A program made the translations under genes and the position numbers. The notes beneath the pieces are model-generated. The model was not told where the DNA came from. It did not search any database and saw nothing but the letters and a program-made list of their open reading frames with translations. From a bacterium (lineage in GTDB: Bacteria > Vulcanimicrobiota > Vulcanimicrobiia > Vulcanimicrobiales > Vulcanimicrobiaceae): a stretch of 46,903 bases of DNA. Shown here one piece after another: positions 8,549 through 16,527 of this stretch. Location: contig JAJYFM010000009.1 of NCBI GenBank assembly GCA_021790895.1, forward strand, positions 1 to 46,903, given 5' to 3'. Numbering within the stretch: position 1 is the first letter of the stretch; each line of letters starts with the position of its first letter.

Positions 8549-9613
8549 TTGAAACCGAAAGTAGCAGTTTTGCCCGGTGACGGCATCGGGCCAGAGGTCG
8601 TGCGCGAAGCGGTTCGCGTGCTTGCGGCGGTTCGCCCCGATATCGATTGCATCGAAGCGCCGGTCGGCGGCAGCGCGCTGCGGCAAGGGATGAGCGCGCT
8701 TCCCGATGCGACGCGCGAGCTCTGCGAGCGCGCCGACGCGATTCTCTTTGGCAGCGTCGGGCTACCCGAGTACGACGGGAAAGCGCTCGATGCGCGCCCC
8801 GAATACGCGCTCTTTCTGCTCCGGCGCGATTTCGAACTCTTCGCCAACGTGCGCCCGGTGCGCGTCTTCTCGGGGCTCGAATTTGCCTCGACGCTAAAAC
8901 CCGATATCGTCGCTGGACTCGACTGCACGATCGTCCGCGAACTCACCGGCGGCATATACTACGGGCAGCCGAAGGAGCAACGCGTCGTCGACGGCATCGA
9001 GTGCGCGGTCGACACGATGGTCTATCGTGCGCCGGAGATCGAACGGATCGCGCGCGTCGCCTTCGATCTCGCGCGCACCCGCCGCTCGCACGTCACCTCG
9101 GTCGACAAGCAGAACATTCTCGAGACCTCGCGCTTATGGCGCCGGGTCGTGACGCGGGTCGCAACGGAGTATCCCGACGTTACGCTCGATCATCTGCTCG
9201 TCGATACGGCAGCGATGCAGCTCGTCCGTCATCCGCGCGCGTTCGACGTGATGGTGATGGAGAATATGTTCGGCGATATTCTCTCCGACGAAGCGGCGAT
9301 GCTCGCCGGCTCGATCGGCACGCTTCCGAGCGCGAGCCTCGGCACGCGCACACACGAGCGCGGACGTTTCGGGCTCTACGAGCCAATCAGCGGCAGTGCA
9401 CCCGATATCGCAGGGAAAGGCATCGCGAACCCGACTGCGGCGATTCTCTCGGCGGCGATGCTGCTGCGCACGAGCCTCGGCGACGAAGCGGGCGCGCAAC
9501 GCATCGAGAGCGCGGTCGAAGCGGCCTTCGCGTCCGGAGCGCGCACCATCGATCTCGGCGAGCCGTCGTCGAGCACGTCGGCGTTCGCCGACGCCATTCT
9601 CGCGCGCCTGTAA
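8549..9613 (+). CDS. leuB: 3-isopropylmalate dehydrogenase
   Basis: NAD-dependent oxidative decarboxylation of 3-isopropylmalate in leucine synthesis. The protein has 354 residues, the usual length. Motifs are VLPGDGIGPEVV at the N-terminus, the substrate loop with ELTGGIYYG, SVDKQNILETSRLWR, and the metal-binding FGDILSDEAAM. ELTGGIYYG identifies LeuB rather than isocitrate or tartrate dehydrogenases. It begins with TTG three bases after divIVA; no better start is available without losing the first strand. It is a metabolic passenger at the end of the division operon. No other leucine genes are nearby. Confidence 0.95.
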   Translation: MKPKVAVLPGDGIGPEVVREAVRVLAAVRPDIDCIEAPVGGSALRQGMSALPDATRELCERADAILFGSVGLPEYDGKALDARPEYALFLLRRDFELFANVRPVRVFSGLEFASTLKPDIVAGLDCTIVRELTGGIYYGQPKEQRVVDGIECAVDTMVYRAPEIERIARVAFDLARTRRSHVTSVDKQNILETSRLWRRVVTRVATEYPDVTLDHLLVDTAAMQLVRHPRAFDVMVMENMFGDILSDEAAMLAGSIGTLPSASLGTRTHERGRFGLYEPISGSAPDIAGKGIANPTAAILSAAMLLRTSLGDEAGAQRIESAVEAAFASGARTIDLGEPSSSTSAFADAILARL

Positions 9614-9742
9614 GCGGAGCGGCGCGCAGCACCGATCGCCCCCGATCTCCCCTTCTGTATGGAAAGGTCGGAGGCGATTGTAAAGTTTCCGTGCTATGCT
9701 CCTGCGAGTTTACTTCGGACGGCGCTTGCCTTCAAGGAAAGT
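9614..9742 (+). promoter_or_regulatory. Leader of the duplicated-domain secreted protein
   Basis: This 129-bp spacer contains a short hairpin (GATCG 9632-9636 with CGATC 9641-9645) followed by a pyrimidine-rich stretch, perhaps a weak leuB terminator. The AT-rich motif GTAAAGTTTCCGT at 9680-9692 recurs with one change before the small secreted gene at 21904. AAGGAAAG at 9734-9741 is the ribosome binding site for the ATG at 9743. Confidence 0.35.
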
Positions 9743-10843
9743 ATGTTTCGTATTTCATTTCGCCATTTCGCATTCATCGCACTCGCTACGCTCGTTGCAG
9801 CCCCAGTCGTCGCTTCGGCGTTGCCGGCCGCTCCGGTGCCAAGCCCTACTCCGAGCTCCGCTACAGCGAGCTTTCTCCTCGTTCCGTACCAAGAGCCGGG
9901 CAGCACCGATCCCCATGCGGCAGCGATCACGACCGATATCGCCCGTGATCTCGCAGCGTCTGGAATCAAAGCCGTCGTTGGTTCACCGATGAACCATCTC
10001 CGCGCCGTTGCCGACGCCGCCAAACTCTGTAGCACCTATCACACCGCGGGCCTTTTGATCCCCGATGGTCGCTACGAGCAGACGATGAAGCGATTCAGTA
10101 TTACATTCTTTCTGACGATTCTGCGCTATCCGACGCACGCTGCACTGCGCGTCGATGAAGTCGGCTGCTCGGGGCGCGTCCACTCAAGTGCGGTCGCTAC
10201 CGGCGACGCGGCGCCATCGGGCGTTGATTCGGTCGGAAACCTCGGTGCCGCAGTCGATACGGCGTTCCGTGCCGCGGCAAAACGCGCTGTACGCACAATC
10301 GTCGCCGACGGCGTCTCGGCCTCGACTCCGCAACCCGTGAGTTCGTCAACACCAGCCACGAACGTCGAGCCCACAGCGGGCGCGAACGCGTATCTGGTGT
10401 TTCCATTCGGTCAACCGGGCATCTCCGATCCGCGTTCCCACGACATGAGCAACGCCTTCGTCAAACGACTCCGGCAGCGGGGATTCACCGTGAAGGTCGC
10501 GCCGCGTACCGACGACCTTCGCGTTATCGCCGAAGCCGCTCAGCTCTGCGCGAGCGATGACGTGAACGGCATTATCGTTCCGACGATCCGCGTCGAACAG
10601 TCCGAATATAGCGGAAGTTCGTTCGCCTCGCTACGCCTCGCTCTCGTTGGCTGCGGCGGCACGATCCGCAGATTGGCAGAAGCGCACGCGCAGATTGGCA
10701 GCTTGCTGATCGTCAATTTCGGTGCAAAAGCGGTCGCGGTCGCCGAGCAGAGCATGAAACCGGCAATCGCCAAGCTTTTCCTGAATCCGTCCCCGTCGGC
10801 GACCCCGGCCGTCAACGCTCCCTTGAACCCTATTTTTCGCTAA
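9743..10843 (+). CDS. Secreted protein with two copies of one unknown domain
   Basis: I do not recognise a named family. The 366-residue product has a clear signal peptide (hydrophobic residues 8-24, likely cleaved after VVASA) and a PSPTP-rich linker. Two copies of one domain follow, near residues 44-150 and 217-320. They align as FLLVPYQEPGSTDP with YLVFPFGQPGISDP, HLRAVADAAKLC with DLRVIAEAAQLC, and EVGCSG with LVGCGG. Each copy keeps two cysteines (C96/C142 and C269/C304), which could pair outside the cytoplasm. A third PSPSATP segment is near the C-terminus. The ATG at 9743 has an AAGGAAAG site; the frame upstream has none. It stands alone between leuB and flagellar genes. The two-domain layout resembles an ABC-binding or stress-type exported protein only in a general way, so I assign no function. 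Confidence 0.85.
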   Translation: MFRISFRHFAFIALATLVAAPVVASALPAAPVPSPTPSSATASFLLVPYQEPGSTDPHAAAITTDIARDLAASGIKAVVGSPMNHLRAVADAAKLCSTYHTAGLLIPDGRYEQTMKRFSITFFLTILRYPTHAALRVDEVGCSGRVHSSAVATGDAAPSGVDSVGNLGAAVDTAFRAAAKRAVRTIVADGVSASTPQPVSSSTPATNVEPTAGANAYLVFPFGQPGISDPRSHDMSNAFVKRLRQRGFTVKVAPRTDDLRVIAEAAQLCASDDVNGIIVPTIRVEQSEYSGSSFASLRLALVGCGGTIRRLAEAHAQIGSLLIVNFGAKAVAVAEQSMKPAIAKLFLNPSPSATPAVNAPLNPIFR

Positions 10844-10908
10844 AGAAAGACGGCTCGAATCGGAGAACCGTACCGGCCGCCCTCGGGGCCCGGTGCGCGT
10901 TCTTCTTT
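10842..10908 (+). terminator. Probable structured terminator
   Basis: AAAGAAAGACG (10842-10852) can pair with CGTTCTTCTTT (10898-10908) over 11 positions with one mismatch and one G-U. It encloses a second stem ACCGG/CCGGT (10872-10876 with 10890-10894). The A-rich left and T-rich right arms suit a bidirectional intrinsic terminator directly at the stop codon of the secreted protein. Confidence 0.4.
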
Positions 10909-10959
10909 CGGCAATAGCGCCCTCACGCGCGCGTAACCATTGCAGCGTAGGTTTCTCGC

Positions 10960-11562
10960 ATGACGGGAATCCAATGGGCAGCGCAGGCGATGTACGCCGC
11001 GCAACGCCGGCTCGATATCGCAACCGGTAATCTCGCAAATGCGTCGAGCGATGGATTTGCGCGCCTTCGGGCGCGCGGAAGCATCGATCGCAACGGCGTG
11101 CATATCCGCGCCGTCGCCGACACGCGCGCCGGTGCGCTGCGCCCGACCGGGCGCCCCTTCGACCTCGCCGTGCGCGGCGGAACGTTCCTGGTTCGCGACG
11201 CGCGCGGCGCGATCGTTCGCCTTGGGAATGCGCGCTTGACCCGCGATCGCTTCGGTACGTTGCGCGATCCGCATGGTCGCGTGCTGCTCGACGCATCGCA
11301 ACATCCGCTTCGCGTTCCTCCGGGAGCGCGCTTCTTCAGCGACGGCACGTTACGCCTCGGGGAGCGCATCTGCGGTCGCCTCGGAATCGGCGCGAGTGCG
11401 ACGCTCGACGTCGGCTTCGCGATGACCGCAAACGTCGACGCAATCTCCGAGATGGTCGATGTATTGGCAGCGCAGCGTTCGTTCGAAGGTGCGCAACGGG
11501 TGATCGCCCGGATCGAAGCGACACGGAAGAAAGCGACCGACGAAGTCGCGCAACTGCAGTAA
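10960..11562 (+). CDS. flgF: FlgF-like flagellar basal-body rod protein
   Basis: Component of the flagellar rod or rod-hook family, exported by the flagellar type III system and assembled outside the membrane. It has 200 residues, shorter than the usual 240-260. The N-terminal helix shows the family motif as NLANASSDGF (normally NLAN..T.GF). A central FDLAVRGGTFLV and TRDRFGTLRDPHGRVLLD correspond to the FlgF/FlgG beta-domain. The C-terminal helix ANVDAISEMVDVLAAQRSFEGAQRVI is the other half of the rod coiled coil. FlgF versus another short rod protein is inferred from its place before a FlgG-like gene. It lies 13 bp ahead of flgG. Confidence 0.8.
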   Translation: MTGIQWAAQAMYAAQRRLDIATGNLANASSDGFARLRARGSIDRNGVHIRAVADTRAGALRPTGRPFDLAVRGGTFLVRDARGAIVRLGNARLTRDRFGTLRDPHGRVLLDASQHPLRVPPGARFFSDGTLRLGERICGRLGIGASATLDVGFAMTANVDAISEMVDVLAAQRSFEGAQRVIARIEATRKKATDEVAQLQ

Positions 11563-11575
11563 GAAAGGCAGCAAC

Positions 11576-12304
11576 GTGGACCGAGCACTCTACGCCGCGG
11601 CAACGGGCATGGCCGCGCAGCAAAAAAATCTCGATACGATCGCAGCGAATCTCGCCAACGCCGATGTAACCGCCTTCAAGCGTTCGAGCATGCGTTTCAC
11701 CGCACTCGCCACGAGCGACGGCGGCGCGATCGGGGTTGCCTCGTTGGGGCGTCGTCTCGTCTTCGGGCAGGGGAAGCTGCTGAAAACCGGCGGCCCGTTC
11801 GATTGCGCGATATCCGGCCCCGGATTCTTCATCGTCTCCGACGACCGCGGTCGACATGCCTACACGCGTGACGGCTCGTTCGAGCGCGCTGCCGATGGAA
11901 CGCTGCGCGATCGACGCGGCTGGCGGCTCGAAGGCGTTCGCATTCCAAGTGATGCCGTCAACGTGCGCGTCGCGCGCGACGGGCGCGTGAGCGCGCAGAC
12001 AACGCACGGCGTGCGCGAACTCGGGCGGATTCGGCTTGCGGTCTTTCCCGCGCCGGAACGCCTGCACCAGATCGCCGGCACGCTGCTCGCTGCAAGCCCC
12101 GAATCGGGGGCGGCGCGCACGATCGATGCTTCGGCGATCGGCAAGCCGCAGATTCGCTTCGGTATGCTCGAGGCATCGAATGTCTCGGTGGTCGAAGAGA
12201 TGATGGCGATCCTCGGCGCGCAGCGAGCCTATGAAGCGAACGCGAAGGGCGTACAGGCCGCCGATGAGATGCTTCGTATCGCGGATAATCTCAATCGTGG
12301 CTAG
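11576..12304 (+). CDS. flgG: FlgG-like flagellar distal rod protein
   Basis: Distal-rod subunit family, secreted through the flagellar export gate. The 242-residue protein begins with a GTG after AGAAAGG. It has the N-terminal LYAAATGMAAQQKNLDTIAANLANADVTAFKR motif region, a central GPGFFIVSDD and YTRDGSFERAADGTLRDRRGW block, and a C-terminal ASNVSVVEEMMAILGAQRAYEANAKGVQAADEML helix, all diagnostic of FlgG. It is close to, but slightly shorter than, the usual 260 residues. It is preceded by the shorter FlgF-like gene and followed, with overlap, by a 52-codon gene and a FliA-type sigma factor. No hook, ring or export genes are in this window. Confidence 0.9.
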   Translation: MDRALYAAATGMAAQQKNLDTIAANLANADVTAFKRSSMRFTALATSDGGAIGVASLGRRLVFGQGKLLKTGGPFDCAISGPGFFIVSDDRGRHAYTRDGSFERAADGTLRDRRGWRLEGVRIPSDAVNVRVARDGRVSAQTTHGVRELGRIRLAVFPAPERLHQIAGTLLAASPESGAARTIDASAIGKPQIRFGMLEASNVSVVEEMMAILGAQRAYEANAKGVQAADEMLRIADNLNRG

Positions 12305-12455
12305 CGCGATCGAAGCGCCGGTGCTCGCGACGTTGGAGAGCGTGCTGCTCGAAACTGCGCTTGCGCCGCTGGATCGCGCGCTCGGCGGATTGGGGACGGA
12401 GATTCTGCAGCCGTTCGCGCAGGAAGTCGCTCGGCAGATGGCTGCGCCGCGATGA
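12297..12455 (+). CDS. 52-residue protein, possibly a minimal FlgJ-type rod-binding protein
   Basis: A short GTG-initiated frame sits exactly between flgG and the sigma factor. Its start overlaps the flgG stop by 8 bp and its TGA overlaps the ATG of the sigma gene (ATGA), so it is most likely translated. The sequence reads as two amphipathic helices: ATLESVLLETALAPLDRAL and GTEILQPFAQEVARQMA. This resembles the FlgJ N-terminal (rod-binding) pattern of a leading FEalfL helix and a closing helix ending in q.la.qmA. FlgJ genes normally follow flgG-flgI, so the place fits. At 52 residues it is about half a normal rod-binding domain, so the assignment is inference from position and a weak pattern. 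Confidence 0.5.
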   Translation: MASAIEAPVLATLESVLLETALAPLDRALGGLGTEILQPFAQEVARQMAAPR

Positions 12456-13123
12456 CCAAACGCGACGCAACGATTCTCTCGTTGGTGCCGTTGGTGCGTC
12501 GCCTCGCGCGGCGCGTCAAACGGGTCATCAGGCAGGCCGAACACGAAGAGTTACTCGGCGAGGGATATCTCGCCATCGTTCGCGCGGTCGACCGCTACGA
12601 TAGTTCGCTCGGGATTCCGCTGGAAGGCTTTGCAGCGAAGATCGTCTTCGGATCGATGATCAACGCCTTGCGTCGGCGCGACCCGGTCGGCGAGCGCGCG
12701 CGCCGCGTCCTGCGCGCCGTCGAACGCGAGCGTTTCGCAATCGCCGCGCGCGAGGGCGCGATGCCGAGCGAGCGCGTTCTCGAAGAACGTTTTCCGCAGT
12801 ATCGCGCGAGCGCCGCCGAGGTCGCCGAACGCAATCCGCTCTCGCTCGATTCGCCGCTTCCCGAGCACGTGCGTGTGCCGCTCGATTGGAGCGGCGATCC
12901 GTTACTCGCGGTGCTGCGCAACGAACGCGATGCGGAGATCGGTGCCGGGCTATCGCGCCTTCCGGAGCGCAAACGCACGGTCGTCGTCGACCACTATCTG
13001 CACGGAGAGTCGCTCGCGAAGGTCGGCTCTACGTTGGGGGTTACGCGTCAGCGCGTTTCGCAACTCCACATCAGCGCGTTGCAGCAACTTCGCGCGCAGC
13101 CCTACGTTCGTGCGGCGCATTGA
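12452..13123 (+). CDS. fliA: FliA/WhiG-type RNA polymerase sigma factor (sigma-28 family)
   Basis: Sigma-70 family factor of the flagellar group. The 223-residue protein has region 2 at about residues 8-80, including LLGEGYLAIVRAVDRYDSS and the DNA-opening stretch GFAAKIVFGSMINALRRRDPV that corresponds to the FliA pattern of a helix ending LRR.DWV. Region 4 (about 165-215) ends in a helix-turn-helix with LGVTRQRVSQLHISALQQL. Its translation is coupled to the flagellar rod genes upstream, which supports a role in flagellar transcription. FliA, WhiG and SigD are not separable by eye. The next frame overlaps its last 14 bases. Confidence 0.88.
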   Translation: MTKRDATILSLVPLVRRLARRVKRVIRQAEHEELLGEGYLAIVRAVDRYDSSLGIPLEGFAAKIVFGSMINALRRRDPVGERARRVLRAVERERFAIAAREGAMPSERVLEERFPQYRASAAEVAERNPLSLDSPLPEHVRVPLDWSGDPLLAVLRNERDAEIGAGLSRLPERKRTVVVDHYLHGESLAKVGSTLGVTRQRVSQLHISALQQLRAQPYVRAAH

Positions 13124-13412
13124 AGGCGAGGAGCTGCAACGCAGCTCCGGACGCGCATATACCGATCCGCTTGCGGCGATCGCTCCGCATGTTGCCGAGA
13201 TCGAACTCGAGGCGCCGCCGTTCTCGCCCGATCGTCCGGAATGGACGCGCGACACGCTCACGCTCTCGCGGCGCGCACGTGAGTATATCGCGCGCCTGCG
13301 TCCGATCGCGCTGAAGGTGTTGACGTTTTGGGACCACGTTACCCGGAGCGTTGCAATCGAGGGGACGCGCCTCTCGATCGATGCAAGCGGCAGTTATCGG
13401 CTTGCGCGATAA
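13110..13412 (+). CDS. 100-residue protein of unknown function coupled to the sigma factor
   Basis: The frame starts at a GTG inside the last codons of the sigma gene and gives 100 residues of ordinary composition, unlike the arginine-rich shadow frames around it. Its middle part has DTLTLSRRAREYIARLR. The anti-sigma factor FlgM carries a similar D.v.LS..A.e segment before its sigma-binding helices, and flgM often lies near flagellar genes. However, the C-terminal part (SVAIEGTRLSIDASGSYRLA) looks like beta strands rather than FlgM helices. I therefore call it unknown, with an anti-sigma role as one testable possibility. It is the last plus-strand gene before the convergent pnp gene. Confidence 0.6.
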   Translation: MRRIEGEELQRSSGRAYTDPLAAIAPHVAEIELEAPPFSPDRPEWTRDTLTLSRRAREYIARLRPIALKVLTFWDHVTRSVAIEGTRLSIDASGSYRLAR

Positions 13413-13433
13413 CGCCGCCTGCGAATCGCGACG

Positions 13434-14243
13434 CTAGACGTGCATCAAGAAGCCGTCGATGAGATCGGCGAGTCGGTCGCCGGCTTTGGCAGCCGCGGCG
13501 TTCACTGCATCGTGCCCGGTCGCCGGAGCACCGGCTTGATTGGTGATGACGCTGACGCCGGCCGTACTGAGTCCGCGATATTTTGCGACGATCGCTTCGA
13601 GCACCGTCGACATGCCGACGGCATCGGCGCCGACCGTGCGGAGCCACCGCGCCTCTGCCGGGGTCTCGTAGGTTGGGCCGAGCAATCCGGCATAGACGCC
13701 CTCGTGCAGCGGCGTTGAACCCGCAGCGGCGCGCAGATGGGCGCGAAGGCGCTCGCTGTAGAGCTCGCTGCAATCGAGAAAGAGATTCTGTTGCGGTAAG
13801 GAGACGAGCGGGTTGTGGCCGGTAAGGTTGAGTTGATCGGCAATCAACATCAGATCGCCGGCGGCGTAACTTTCGTTGATCGCTCCCGCCGCGTTCGTCA
13901 GTAAGAGCGTGCTTGCACCCGCTTCGACGGCGAGCCGTACCGTCGCGGTGACTTGCTGTGCGGAGAAGCCTTGATAGAGATGCACGCGTCCGGCGAATGC
14001 GGCGACGCGCTTTCCTCGCCAGACGCCGACGAGTACTTCACCGGCATGGCCGAGCAACGGTGCGACCGGAATCCCAAGGAGCCGGTCGTATGGGAGCGCG
14101 TTGAAGTTCCAGTGTTGGTGCAGCGCGGTCGAGAGCCCCGTGCCGAGGACAATCGCCACGTCGATCTTTCCTCCGGCGAGCTGTTCTATCGTTGCGGCAT
14201 CGCGCGAGAGGACTTTATCCGATGGGGCGCGTCGATCGATCAT
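13434..14243 (-). CDS. punA: Purine nucleoside phosphorylase, trimeric type
   Basis: Splits inosine and guanosine with phosphate into base and ribose 1-phosphate. The 269-residue length and motifs fit the trimeric PNP family: LGTGLS for phosphate binding, GRVHLYQGF, LTNAAGAIN, GPTYETPAEAR (purine-binding glutamate), GADAVGMSTVLEAIVA and VITNQAG. The motifs differ slightly from the textbook (GTGLS instead of GSGLG, LYQGF instead of LYEGY), so methylthioadenosine phosphorylase activity cannot be excluded. A very good ribosome binding site, AAGGAGG, precedes the ATG. It is the last gene of the glycolysis operon, 26 bp after gpmI, where its sugar product can feed central metabolism. Confidence 0.9.
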   Translation of the reverse strand: MIDRRAPSDKVLSRDAATIEQLAGGKIDVAIVLGTGLSTALHQHWNFNALPYDRLLGIPVAPLLGHAGEVLVGVWRGKRVAAFAGRVHLYQGFSAQQVTATVRLAVEAGASTLLLTNAAGAINESYAAGDLMLIADQLNLTGHNPLVSLPQQNLFLDCSELYSERLRAHLRAAAGSTPLHEGVYAGLLGPTYETPAEARWLRTVGADAVGMSTVLEAIVAKYRGLSTAGVSVITNQAGAPATGHDAVNAAAAKAGDRLADLIDGFLMHV

Positions 14244-14269
14244 GGTGGTCCCTCCTTGTGGCCGTGCGG

Positions 14270-15775
14270 TTATGGTTCGAGAAGAATCGATCCGGTCATC
14301 TCCGTGGGCACCGGAAGGCCCATCAACGTCAAAAGCGTCGGCGCAACGTCGCCGAGTTTTCCACCGGCGCGCAATCCGCTCTCCAAAGCATCCGCGACCA
14401 AGATCAACGGAACCGGGTTGGTCGTATGCGCGGTGAGCGGATTTCCGGCTTCATCGATTTTCTCTTCGGCATTTCCATGGTCGGCCGTTATCGCCAAGAG
14501 CCCGCCTGCTGCAAGCACGGCCTGTGCAAGCTCGGCGATGCAGCCGTCGAGCACCTCGCAGGCCTCGACGGTCGGCTCCCATTTTCCGGTGTGCCCGACC
14601 ATGTCGGCGTTGGCGTAATTCATGACCACCGCATCAAAAGAACCCGATGCAAGAGCGGCGAGCGCTTCATCGGTAATCTCGCGCGCCTTCATGCGCGGAG
14701 CGAGGTCGTAGGTTGCAACGGTGCGGTCGGAGGGAACGAGCGTGCGCTCCTCACCCGCGAAGATCTCTTCGCGCCCGCCGTTAAAGAAATAGGTAACGTG
14801 CGCGTATTTTTCGGTTTCGGCGAGACGTAATTGTCGTAACCCCGCGCGGGCAAGCACTTCGCCGAAAGTTTGATGCTGCGGCCTGGGGCCGAAGAGCACC
14901 GGGTTCGGAAAGGACTCGTCGTATTTGGTCATCGTCACGAAGCGCAAATCGTGATAGCGCTCGTCGTTGGCGAACAGCGTCGTTAACTGGCGCGCGCGGT
15001 CGGGGCGGAAGTTGAAAAAAATGCAGGCATCGCCGTCATGGACGGTTCGTGTTTTGCCGATCGCCGACGGGATGACGAATTCATCGCTTTCGTAGCGTGC
15101 ATACGCGTACTCCAATGCATCGGCCGCCGTGGCGAAGTGCCGCTCGGTCGTGCCGTCGACGAGCAGATCGTAGGCAGCGCGCGTTCGCTCCCAGCGGGCA
15201 TCGCGATCCATTGCGTAAAATCGCCCGGAGACCGTCGCAATAGCTCCCTCGGCCGAGAGCGCGGCGAGCCGACTCTCAAGCGCATCGATATATCGGTGCG
15301 CCGAGCGCGGTGGCGTGTCGCGGCCGTCGAGAAAGGCGTGGACAGCAAACGGAATCTTCGCCGCTACGCTTTCGTCGATCAACGCAAAAAGATGCGTGAT
15401 GGAGCTGTGCACTTGGCCGTCGGAGAGCAGCCCGAGCAGATGCAGGGTCCCGCCGGTGCGTCGAAGGTGCGCGAAGGTGTCGAGCAGGACGGGGTTGCGT
15501 GCGAACTCGCCCCGTTCGATCTCGTCGTCGATAACGACGACGCCTTGCGGGACAACGCGACCGCTGCCGAGATTCATGTGCCCGACTTCGCTGTTGCCCA
15601 TGATCCCTTTCGGCAACCCGACCGCTTCACCGCTGGCATCGAGAAGCGTGTTCGGAAAACGCTCTAACAGCGCATCGTACTGCGGCAAACGCGATGCCGC
15701 GATCGCGTTTCCGTGTGTTTCGGGGCGATAGCCCCAACCGTCGAGCACCGCGAGCACGAGCGGGCGAAACTTCAT
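14270..15775 (-). CDS. gpmI: 2,3-bisphosphoglycerate-independent phosphoglycerate mutase
   Basis: Interconverts 3- and 2-phosphoglycerate using two Mn or Zn ions. The 501-residue protein has the family motifs LAVLDGWG at the start, [12 protein letters not shown] (catalytic serine), [42 protein letters not shown] and HTTNPVP. The start is the ATG at 15775-15773, which overlaps the tpiA stop (ATGA); the longer frame upstream is a shadow of tpiA. It lies between tpiA and pnp in the operon. No enolase gene follows, so the lower end of glycolysis is completed elsewhere. Confidence 0.96.
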   Translation of the reverse strand: MKFRPLVLAVLDGWGYRPETHGNAIAASRLPQYDALLERFPNTLLDASGEAVGLPKGIMGNSEVGHMNLGSGRVVPQGVVVIDDEIERGEFARNPVLLDTFAHLRRTGGTLHLLGLLSDGQVHSSITHLFALIDESVAAKIPFAVHAFLDGRDTPPRSAHRYIDALESRLAALSAEGAIATVSGRFYAMDRDARWERTRAAYDLLVDGTTERHFATAADALEYAYARYESDEFVIPSAIGKTRTVHDGDACIFFNFRPDRARQLTTLFANDERYHDLRFVTMTKYDESFPNPVLFGPRPQHQTFGEVLARAGLRQLRLAETEKYAHVTYFFNGGREEIFAGEERTLVPSDRTVATYDLAPRMKAREITDEALAALASGSFDAVVMNYANADMVGHTGKWEPTVEACEVLDGCIAELAQAVLAAGGLLAITADHGNAEEKIDEAGNPLTAHTTNPVPLILVADALESGLRAGGKLGDVAPTLLTLMGLPVPTEMTGSILLEP

Positions 15776-16527
15776 TCCGCAATCGCTCCGGCGATAAGAT
15801 TCGCAAACGAACGGGGATCGAGCGATGCGCCGCCGACAAGGCCGCCGTCGATATCGGACATCTTCATATAGGCTGCGGCGTTCTCGGGCTTCATGCTCCC
15901 TCCATAGAGAATCGGAATGTCGGCGAATGCATTGCGGGCGGTGCGAGCGGCGTGAGCAATCTCTTGCGCTCGGTCGCAGTCGCAATTCTTTCCGGTACCG
16001 ATCGCCCAGATCGGTTCGTAGGCGAGCACGATGCGCGCGGCTTGTTCCTCTGTAAGGTCGCCGGTAGCAGCCTGAATCTGTGCGAGAACGTGCGCGACGG
16101 CATCTCCCGCCTCGCGAACCGCGAGGCTCTCACCCACGGCGAGAATCGGCGTGATGCCGGCATCGAGCGCGGCGCGCACCTTCGCTCCGATCGTTGCGTC
16201 GCTCTCGTGTTGGTAGAGCCGACGCTCGGAGTGACCGAGAATAACGTACGCGACATCGAATTCCGCGAGCATCGGCGCGGCGATCTCACCGGTATATGCG
16301 CCTTCGGAAAATTCACTCATCGTTTGAGCGGCGAGTGCAACGCGGCGCTTGGAGCCGAGCGCCGCGGCAGCCGCGGCGAGCGCGGTAAAAGGCGGTGCAA
16401 TCGCGATGCCGACCGTCGACGGGAAAGTTTCGACGAGCGGGAGAAAGGATTCAACGAAGGAACGCGCCTGCGACGCGTTCTTATTCATCTTCCAGTTGCC
16501 GACGAAGAGCGGCGGACGTTGCTTCAT
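15772..16527 (-). CDS. tpiA: Triosephosphate isomerase
   Basis: Interconverts dihydroxyacetone phosphate and glyceraldehyde 3-phosphate. It is a 251-residue TIM barrel with VGNWKMNKN (catalytic Lys), LGHSERR (catalytic His) and [11 protein letters not shown] (catalytic Glu), plus [12 protein letters not shown] for phosphate binding at the C-terminus. Its start overlaps the pgk stop and its stop overlaps the gpmI start, both as ATGA, so the three genes are translationally coupled. Confidence 0.97.
   Translation of the reverse strand: MKQRPPLFVGNWKMNKNASQARSFVESFLPLVETFPSTVGIAIAPPFTALAAAAAALGSKRRVALAAQTMSEFSEGAYTGEIAAPMLAEFDVAYVILGHSERRLYQHESDATIGAKVRAALDAGITPILAVGESLAVREAGDAVAHVLAQIQAATGDLTEEQAARIVLAYEPIWAIGTGKNCDCDRAQEIAHAARTARNAFADIPILYGGSMKPENAAAYMKMSDIDGGLVGGASLDPRSFANLIAGAIAE

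Noticed and set aside
9681-9707. Sigma-28 promoter before the duplicated-domain protein
   Set aside because: TAAAGTTT matches the -35 box, but the bases 11 nt downstream do not match GCCGATAA, so I report only the shared motif.
10850-10905. tRNA-like GGCTCGAATC sequence after the secreted protein gene
   Set aside because: It resembles a T-loop, but no acceptor stem, anticodon arm or CCA end can be formed around it; the region fits a terminator better.
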